Shown here in pieces: positions 55,618 through 64,000 of a stretch of DNA of 64,000 bases (within the stretch, counting starts at the first letter, position 1; each line of letters starts with the position of its first letter). Below the pieces are notes generated by a model. It was not told the origin of the DNA. It saw only the letters and a list, made by a program, of their open reading frames with translations, and did no database searches. The position numbers were made by a program, and so were the translations under genes. Origin of the DNA: Blattamonas nauphoetae (taxonomy: Eukaryota > Preaxostyla > Oxymonadida); contig JARBJD010000050.1 in the NCBI GenBank assembly GCA_033064195.1, positions 1-64,000 of the forward strand, given 5' to 3'.

Positions 55618-56220
55618 TGACCTCTGTGCCTCCGCTTGTGTCCCAATTTTGGACGCAGTGTCCAATCTCGCTTGCTGGGAACATGATTTCGGAGGTTCAA
55701 TGGCCTCTCTTCCAGTTGCTCCCGAAAGTGAGTCGCGTGGACTTGTTCCGTGATTTGATGCACAGCCAACCTCATTGCTGGTGAACACGAACACATCGCA
55801 GTATTCGTCACAGTTTCCTCTCCCTTCGCACTGACTCTGAACTGGTCTGGGTGTTGTCTGGATGGCTTCCAGCGAGGAATTTCGACGCCAAGCTGGCAGT
55901 TTGGGCATCTGACTGTGTCATTAAACCGAACGAGTTGAAACTCCATCACCCTCCGGATGTCGTGACTGAACCCTTCTTCCTTCCTCTCCTTTCGAACATT
56001 CTGTTGTGTCACATAGTGGCTTTTCTCTCGACGTGCAGGTCTCTGCGGATGAACGTGGAATGCGAAGGAAGCATTGAGACAGAACACAATTAGCCTCTGA
56101 GGAGTTTGAACATAACACTGCATCTGTTCCACGCCGAGCTCAATCGTGTTCGATGAGGAGAGTAGGGAGGGAGTAGATAGGGGAAAGAGGAGAGGGAAGA
56201 GTGGGAGGAGATGGTGGGCG
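55618..56220. repeat. S block 2 (short)
   Basis: Continues the sequence interrupted by the MITE and matches the first part of S blocks 1 and 3, including the CTGGATGGCTTCCAGCGAGG region. Later parts of the block are replaced by the fragment at 56360-57033. Confidence 0.55.
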
Positions 56221-56359
56221 TAAGCGAGGTCGAGCACAACATCTCCCAACCAAATCTCCAACAATCGAACTTTGGAGACTGTTGCTTCGCAGGACACTCT
56301 TCTGAGCGGGCAGAGGCATTTGGCGGAGGCTCTCCTCGATTCTGTCGAGATCTCTTGAA

Positions 56360-57033
56360 ATGCTCTCCTTAGCCACGATGGGTTTGGATATGGAATGGCT
56401 GTCCCAACACATCCTCAACCGAGCAGTCTTCCGAATGTCGAGCGAGTTTCCACACAAATTGCTGATCCATCTTTCCTCTGTGCTCCACAGCTCGCAGTCT
56501 GGGAAGCGAAGAGATGCAGTGAGTCGGATTCTGACAGCACTCATCAAACACCACACTCTTTCCGTTCTTTTGAACGACTCCGAAGTGCTTCTGAACACTT
56601 CCCGAAACCTGGCTGAGCTGGTCATCGACACGAAGCAAATGAAGAAACGAGGTCGGCTTCCTGATTCGTTCGATGTTCTGAAAGGAAAGTCGCACATTCC
56701 TGTCGTCACTGACAACCCGCCGTTCTCGAACAAAGTTGGATCGACTCCTCTTTCGCCAATGCTGCCTCGTCTGACAGCAATCCAGTCGCACTCGACACTC
56801 CAGCGCCACTTCTCATCCAACCAATCGCTCACGAACTCATCCGCGTTCGCCTCTCCTTGCTTTTCTGCACAATCATTCCTCAACCGAACACAGACGCTCG
56901 CCAGCGTGACTCCCACTTCAGGCTGTGTCGGCATTTCATCCTTCGCCGACCGGTATTCCCTGCCGGGCGGTGTGAATGTCCCCAACATTGTGATTGATGG
57001 AGATGAATTCGGGATCTGGGGAAGTGTTTCCAC
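56360..57033 (+). pseudogene. Host gene fragment, plus strand
   Basis: Open frame with protein-like composition: MEWLSQHILNRAVFRMSSEF, HLSSVLHSSQSGKRRDAVSR, then a Ser-rich stretch and VPNIVIDGDEFGIWGS. It lacks a credible start context and runs into the family A 3' flank. Coding-like sequence precedes it (LSGQRHLAEALLDSVEIS at about 56300). Unique in the window. Family not recognised; probably one exon of a copied host gene. Confidence 0.4.
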
Positions 57034-57172
57034 TCATCTCGCTGTGTCATTTCATTGTCTCTTCATTCTGCTCTCCTTTTCCCTTTGATTTCTTCAGAAA
57101 CGAGGAAAAATGATCAACCAGTGACGTGAAAGGTGAAAGTCTGTGTTCAATCTCTCTTCTCCTCTATCCTAC

Positions 57173-59326
57173 TCACAATCGAACATTCATTCCACTCTTC
57201 TCACTCACATGTCTCAGATAGTCCACAATCTCAGGTCGTGTTCGAAGGTCCATTCGCGTCAGCCATCCTTCCATCGCATCTTCGTGTCCTGCTTCTCGTT
57301 GTCTCTCCACTCGCTTCTTCCATCTCGACTTCTCTTTCTTCTTCATTCTCACATCGTCTTGTCTGATCTTCTCCAATCTTTCACCCAACTCTTTCTCCTT
57401 TGTCTTCTCCACCAACCACCCAACTTCCCACTCCTCTCTTCCTGTCTCCACAATCTCACTATCTTCAGACAGATCCCTCTCGAGCACCAATGTCCGTGCC
57501 AAAAGAAGACTGATTCGTGATGGGAGTTGATTGTTGCTTGAGACCTCATTCGGAAAGAACTCTTCTCGCGGAAGAACAAACTCCAGATATTGTTTGGCTG
57601 GTTGCAACACACGTTCAAACTGAAGCATTCGGATTCTCTTCCGCTCTTCTTCGTCTTTTGCGATGTTTCTTGGATCACACATTATGTTGTTTATGGCCCA
57701 GATGAGATTCAAATGGAATCCACCATGTTTTGTTGAAACTGCCATCGGTTTGGATGCGTCGATCACTCGTTCAACCAGATTCTCTTCCAGCAAGCGAGAA
57801 ACAAGGCGAGGGAGAGAGGCGCTGATGTTGATGATCATTCCAAGATGAGAGGTGACTGTTGGTGAAATGCGGCAGAAAGTTCGCTCCAAAAGTGAGCACA
57901 GCTGCGGAACATCGGAGAAGGCGGATTCGACAATTGGATGGAGCAATTCGCGAGAGTAAAACAGACTGTCCGCAGCACTACCCCATGACCTTTCGAGAAT
58001 CTTGATCAACAGGTTAGTTTGGTCTGAATTTGGACAATTCGATTCGCTTCTCTCGTGGTCGAGCAGATCGAGGCAGGCGATGATGGTTGATTTGAGAAGA
58101 AAAACAAAGTCGCTGTTGATCAGAACCTGAACAAGATGAGAAGAGACAAAGGCATTCTTTGTGAAATGTGTTGTCCGTCGTTGAGAGCAGTGAGTCGAGG
58201 AGAGAGAATCCTTCATAAAGAACTTCAAAAACAGCATTTCCAGTGAGAAATGGTGATTCGGAGGGAAGTGTGGCGGAGGGAGCAGAGATGGTTCCATTTG
58301 AAGTTGACGATTCGGTGAAGAGTGATTTCATTTCGGAAACATGCTCGGCCAGTGTGGAACACAGCCGTCCTGCGAACGGGACAAGCTCCGACGAACTGTC
58401 AGTTGAACCAGAAGGTACTTCGAGTGTTCGGAGGAAGGAGCATGTTTTGGAATCAGATTCGCATCGATTGGACAGCACGTTGAGAGCCAACTTCGACACT
58501 CCGAGTTGTGGGGAGAAGCATAGCCAGGTGAGAAGCGTCAAAAGTGGAACAGACAACTCACGACTCTCACAACGATCGATAAATGCGAGAATTTCAGTTT
58601 TGTGATGTGCGAGGAAGGTGGATGATGATCGAAGAGTGGAAGTCAACAACGAAAGACAATCTTCGATCTGGAACAAGAAAAATGGAAAGAAAATTGACAG
58701 CAAACTGCAGTTCTTACAATATTGTTCTTTGTTGAATGTACACATTTGAGAATGAACGAGGGAATCGACGATTCACAAATCCGATCCAATTCTCCTTCTG
58801 ATGTGTTCCCTGATCGAAAGAATCATAAAAAAGAGTCAAGATAAACACAAAACATTGACAGACCAATCAGAGTTAACAATTTCGGCAGAGAAGTCTGATA
58901 AATGATGACATCAAAAGAATCACACAGGAACTTCACATGGTTGAGTCTTTTCACAATATTCTTCAAGAGGTTGGATGTAGTCCACATCAAGAATTGCTGA
59001 GAGAGCCCAATCAGATTCTGTCAAAATCATCAACAACATGGAAGGAAATCAAGGCGAGATAAACCACTCACAAGAACGAGGAGATTCTTCAACATCATTG
59101 GTCGGAGTGATTTGCATTTCCCACAAATCTGGCGTAGAAACGCTACGACCGAGTTCTACAAACATTTCAGAGTTATTTCGAGACAAAATCTTCAAACTGT
59201 TTGTTTCGCTTTTTCTGCGTCAATATCAGGACGTTCTGATGGCTTGTCGATGAGTATGGTATTTCGGAACGACAGAGAGTTGGGGATATGCCGACTGTTC
59301 GATAGAACGCCGGACGGGCGATTCAT
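57173..59326 (-). CDS. Family A orphan protein, copy 3 (splice donor lesion)
   Basis: Same seven-exon plan, from ATG 59326 (MNRPSGVLSNSRHIPNSLSF). Exon 2 reads LRQICGKCKSLRP. Frames are open through the fifth intron. At the last intron the donor is GAATGCC where the other copies have GTATGCC or GTGTGTC (about 58159-58153), so normal splicing should fail there unless a non-canonical or downstream GT is used. The last exon is intact (FERVLQPAKQYLEFVLPREE, ETGREEWEVGWL, RQREAGHEDAMEGWL). The 3' element is present at 57121-57138. Confidence 0.6.
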
Positions 59327-59350
59327 CAGCCAGATTGAGTCTCCAATGGT

Positions 59351-60144
59351 TTGATCAGCTTTGACCCTCAGATGTGTGTTTTGATCAAGCCATCGTTGGT
59401 CGAAATCGTAGGCTGGAGTTCCCCAATCTGCTCTCCCTTGGTCATTTCTTTGTCTTCTTCCCAACACACCATTCTTTTCGATTGTCAAAACTTGTCATGC
59501 CTGCTCGGCTCACCCATCTTCATGACACCCTTGCTCCGCATTTCGCAACTATTGAATCAGAATATACCATCTCAATGGATGGAACTGCCTCCATCGCCAT
59601 TGAATGCCTCTCTAAGATTCTGAACTTCTGTTGCATTTTCCCACACAGTAAAGAGCTGAAACTGTTGCATTTGCTCCATAACTCTCCAATTGTTTCGTTT
59701 TTATTGCAAATGTTCATTCATTCTTCATCATGTCGAATCTATGTGGGTCAGAGAGTCTCACATTTGACAAACTCATCACAAACAAACTCACGTTCAAAAC
59801 AACACATTTTTGAGATATCACCAGACCATATCACAGTCAAAGAACCCTCAAATCCCTCCCCTTCGTCTTCATATCAACATTGTCCGCATCCAATCTTCTC
59901 TGAAGCGCCGCTCCCCCCTTTCCAGCTGACTGGCTTGGTTGATTCTGCGTCTGACCTGATCCATCCTGCTGCTACTGTTGTCGTTCTCACGACTCTGCAT
60001 CCATCCACCTTCGTTGCTTCCAAAAACACTCCGAACCCCCACACTGATGTGCCTCTTGCTTGCTCATCATTTCCTGACCGATCCTCCAGAACAAACACAC
60101 CTGATCCTCTCACACATCAAATTGACATCACTTCACCCAAGTAA
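59351..60144 (+). pseudogene. Coding-like relic upstream of copy 3
   Basis: Counterpart of 54168-54563, with CLSKILNFCCIFPHSKELKL. Homology to the first unit needs two frames, so it is decayed. The end (LVDSASDLIHPAATVV) matches 54590-54640. Confidence 0.35.
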
Positions 60145-60169
60145 GATGATGATCAATGACAAAAAGGGG

Positions 60170-62090
60170 ATGGGGAGGCAAGTTGGAGTAGTTCTCTGTC
60201 TTCTGGGGCCGCTGCATGAGTCGAACCGACTGACCTCTGTGCCCCGCTTTTGTCATGGTCTGGGTGTTGTCCGGTGACTTCCGGCGAGGAATGTCGACGC
60301 CAAGCTGGTAGTTTGAGCATCTGACCGTTTGCCACCAACATGCTGTTCTCTCGACGTGTGGATCTCTTCGAATGGCTGTTGCACGCCGAGTTAATTCGTT
60401 GTTTGATGAGGCGAGTGAGGAGTGAAAAGAAAGAGAAAGTGGAGAGGGAAGAGTGGGAGGAGAAACTGGGTGAGAGCACGATCGATCGTTCTGAACAGGA
60501 ACAGCCCAGACGCAACATACCAACATTGGCACCTCTCATTTTCTCCACTCATTCCATCCTCACCGCACAGCCTCTGGTGCTCGACCTGGAGTCGTGTTCT
60601 CCTGTCGATGAATCTCATGTGAATGAAAGCGGAACAAAACGATGAATGGACTCGCGATGGAAGGGGAGCACGGAGCCACTCGACATTGTGCACAGTTTGG
60701 GAGTGAAGTCACCGCGCTCGTCCTCCGACAATCTCAACGACACTTTCACACGCACACCATTCCCCTCCCACTCTCCATCGTTGCTGTCGCTTGAAAGGAT
60801 TGGACTCGCCTCTCAAATGGGGTGGTCGGGAAGAGGGAGGAGAAAGCCGCACAGACTCGGACGTGGAGAAGAGCCTTCCTCGCTTCCCCAGTCTCTCCGT
60901 CGACGTTGAATTTCAATTGCCATTCGACGACTTCACGTTCAGCACGACTCACTCGACTTTGGATTTGAAACAATCGTCGCTGGACTCGATCGGGAGTGAA
61001 TCAGAGGCGCTTGAGAAGTTGATGACGCCGAGATTGGGGTGAAACAGAACACAGTGCCACTTCCAGAATGATCGATTTCCAAGCGCGGAGGAGACGGAAG
61101 TTCTCTTCACGAAGCGCGACACACACAGCGAGACTGAACACGAACACAACCAGCATGTCCCCACTCGTTGCATGAGCGGATCGCCGTGCAGCTGGTCCTG
61201 CCTCCCACACGGTCGAGGAGGGAGAGTGGAAAGGAGGAAAGAAGAGAGACAGAGGGGGAGTTTGTGGGAGTTGACAACCGTATCCGCGCTATTCTGCGAA
61301 GCCTGACAGACTGAGGAACAGAACAGAACACGAAGCGAGAAGAAGAAGAAGAATCAGAAAAAGCAAATTGAGGAGGAGGAGAGACGAGAACTCCATTTCG
61401 TCAGCATTCTCCATCTCTTGATTCGCCGCTACTGACAAGAACACGAAGAAAGCTGACAACGCAAAAACCGAAGCTGTTCTTGAAGATGGATGTGAGCGAT
61501 GGAAGACGTGAAAGAGAGTGAGGTCATCGAACAAGAACTTGATGCTGCTTGCAAAGAGTCTCACCCACTGGCTGACCGTGGTGCTATCCACTCCTGTGCT
61601 CTGGTGATCCTGTCCACACAAGAACCAATCAATCAATTCTCCCCTCAACACCTCAGACGAGACTCACTCCGTTGATGGACAGTCTCACCGACCTCGTCAC
61701 CACCATCTTCTGTCGTGGTCTGTCTGAACGGCACAGACTCCTCTTTTCAAGCATTGGTCGTGGTGGAAAGGAATGTCAAAAGTGAGTGTGAAGTGTGTGA
61801 GGACTGAGCTGACCTGTCTTGAGAGCTGTCTGTCACAAATCTCGAAATGAGATCAGTTCAACGAAGTGAAAGTGCGGGAGTCATCGCTGGATTGTGTCAG
61901 TGAACGGTGAGAAGATGAAAGTGAAGGTGCATCGTCCTTCCATGTCGGATGTGCAAACAAGCGAGTCGGTGAAGTGGTGTTAGCATTCGTGTTCCGTCTC
62001 TGAGCCACAACCCACAGAGTTTCCAAGTCTTCGAACCTGCTCGTCTCTGTTGTTCTCTCTGCTTGGTTCAGGAACGAGGAAAAATGATCA
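60170..62090. repeat. S block 3
   Basis: Homologous to S block 1 along most of its length. Holds the 83-codon ORF at 60791-61042, the MITE empty site near 60230, and the inverted segment 61773-62020. 61200-61700 has only low-complexity ORFs. Confidence 0.6.
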
Positions 62091-62148
62091 AACCGTGACG
62101 TGAAACGTGAAATTCATTCTCCCAATCTTGATTCTCCTTCCATCCGTC

Positions 62149-63991
62149 TCACAGTGTGTTGTTCATCCCACTCTCCTCGCTCACACATTTCACGTGCTCC
62201 ACAATCTCTGATCGTGTTTTGCGGTCCCTTCGCATCAGCCATCCTTCCATCGCATCTTCATGTCCAGCTTCTCGTTGTCTCTCCACTCTCGTCTTCCATC
62301 TCGACTTCTCTTTCTTCTTCATTCTCACATCGTCTTGTCTGATCTTCTCCAATCTTTCACCCAACTCTTTCTCCTTTGTCTTCTCCACCAACCACCCCAC
62401 TTCCCACTCCTCTCTTCCTGTCTCCACAATCTCCCCATCTTTGAACAGTTCTCGCTCGAGAATCACTGTATTTCCCAAAAGAAAACAAATTATCTTCGAC
62501 AGATTCCAGTAGCTTGAGATTACATTCGGAATGAACTCCTCTCGCTGAAGAACGAACTGCAGATATTGCTTGGCTGGTTTCAACACTCGTTCAAACAGCA
62601 ACTTTCTGATTCTGATCTGCTCTTCTTTGTTTTGAGTGATATTTCGTGGATCCCAAATCAAGTTGACGATGACCCAAACGAATCTCAAATGGAATTGACC
62701 ATGTTGGATTGGAACAGTCATTGGTTCGGATATGTCGATCACTCGTTCAATCAGATGCTCTTCCAGCAGGCGAGGAATCAGGTGAGGCAGATTGGTGCAG
62801 ATGTTGATCATCATTTTAAGATAGCAGGAATGAGATGGAGAAGAGAGACAACAAGTTCGCTCCAAAAGGGTGCACAGCTGGGGAACATCGGAGAATGTGG
62901 ATTCGATGATTGGATGGAGTGATTTGTGAGAGGAACCGAGACTGTCGGCAGCAAAATCCCACGAACTGTCGAGAATTGTGATCAAGAGTTCAGTTCGGTC
63001 TGAAGATGGACAAATTGATTCATTCTTCTCGTGCTCAAGCAGATCGAGGCAGGTGATGATTGTTGATTTAAGAAGAGGAACAAAGTTGAAGTCGATCAGA
63101 ATCTGGACAAGATGAGAAGAGACAAAGACACACGCGATCAAATGCGTTGTCAATGCTAAAGACAAGTGAGTCGAGGAGACAGAATCCTTCATAAAGAACT
63201 TCAAAAACAGCATTTCCAGTGAGAAATGGTGATTCGGAGGGAAGTGTGGCGGAGGGAGCAGAGATGGTTCCATTTGAAGTTGACGATTCGGTGAAGAGCG
63301 ACTTCATTTCCGAAACATGCTCGGCCAGTGTGGAACACAGCCGTCCTGCGAACGGGACAAGCTCCGACGAACTGTCAGTCGAATCAGAAGACATTTTGAG
63401 TGTTCGGAGGAAGGAGCATGTTTCTGAATCAGACTTGCATCGTTTGGACAGCACGTTGAGAGCCAGTTTTGACACGTCGAGTTGTTGGGAGTTACACAGC
63501 TGGGCTAGAATCGTCAAATGTGGGAGCGAGAACTTTTTACTTTCACAATGATCGATAAATGTGAGATATTTAGTTCTGTGGTGGGCGAGGAAGGCAGATG
63601 TCGATCGAAGAGTGGAGGTCAACAACAACAGGCAATTTCCGATCTAGGATAAAATGATGGAAATGGGAGGAAAACATACATCAGTGATCATATTTTTATC
63701 AGAGATTGAGATTATCCAATCGAGAAAGAAGGATGGAAGCGATGACTCACAGATGCGAAGACTTTCACTTTCCGATGATTTTCCCGATCGAAGAAATCAC
63801 GAAAAAGAGTCAAGATGAACACAAAACATTGATAAACCAATCAGAGACAACAATTTCGGCAGAGAAGTCTGATAAATGATGACATCAAAAGAATCACACT
63901 GGAACATCACATGGTTGTGTCTGTTCACAATATTGCTCAAGAGGTTTGATGTACTCCACTTCAAGAATTGTTGAGAGGGCCCAATCAGATT
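62149..63991 (-). CDS. Family A orphan protein, copy 4 (partial, 5' end beyond window)
   Basis: Visible from the third exon (starting 63991) to the stop at 62149; exons 1 and 2 lie right of the window. The frame is kept in the large exons: SSSELVPFAGRLCSTLAE, FERVLKPAKQYLQFVLQREE and ETGREEWEVGWL. The fourth intron ends CGG where the other copies end CAG (near 63785), and joining at that point would create a stop, so this copy is probably damaged. The last intron has a normal GTGTGTC donor. The 3' element is at 62095-62113. Confidence 0.6.
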
Positions 63992-64000
63992 CTGTCAAAA

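Noticed and set aside
56140-57033. 297-codon minus-strand ORF
   Set aside because: The plus-strand frame has better protein composition and the minus frame has no conserved counterpart.

Overview
The window is nuclear DNA of a unicellular eukaryote. Genes carry many very short GT-AG introns (about 23-82 nt), the standard genetic code fits every model, and genes are interleaved with transposons and decayed duplicates. The expanded family with the motif SPFLNW...RSLVAT and the ending RMEGIEDVIE looks like the large orphan families I recall from the oxymonad Blattamonas nauphoetae (Preaxostyla, Metamonada). That assignment is from memory and was not checked.

Layout. 1-6.0 kb: left part of a Polinton/Maverick-like fossil on the minus strand (protein-primed DNA polymerase with exonuclease and HNH domains, plus two small repeated-domain ORFs), then a 53-bp-arm hairpin. 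7.0-7.7 kb: a small two-exon orphan gene. 8571-12149: a pogo/Tigger-like DNA transposon with 20-bp inverted ends and TA target duplication, holding a spliced DDE transposase and an oppositely oriented spliced passenger gene, inserted at the edge of a tRNA-like sequence. 12.4-14.6 kb: family A copy 1, a seven-exon orphan gene. 15.5-25.0 kb: tandem array of intronless family B genes (three full, one fragment), each followed by a related decayed block R. 25.0-26.5 kb: C-rich minisatellite with a seed copy at 20.6 kb.

26.5-33.3 kb: a large inverted duplication of an orphan gene (X) with arms of about 2.6-3.4 kb; one arm is interrupted by a 784-bp TA-flanked non-autonomous element. 33.5-44.1 kb: three ordinary host genes on the minus strand, a two-TM protein with a Pro/Gln tail, a Ral GAP beta-subunit-like protein, and an FKBP15-like protein. 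44.2-46.1 kb: gene relics. 46.3-48.2 kb: a fifth B gene with its R block. 48.7-49.7 kb: a divergent single-exon relative of B. 50.3 kb to the end: three tandem units of about 5 kb, each a family A gene on the minus strand plus decayed flanking blocks. An 802-bp Harbinger-like MITE splits one of these units, and its empty site is preserved in the neighbouring unit.

The picture is an accessory, duplication-driven region around a small island of conserved host genes (membrane trafficking and GTPase regulation). Families A and B share a C-terminal motif and probably a helical fold, but their function is unknown. Only family A copy 1 looks fully intact by eye; the other three each carry one different lesion.
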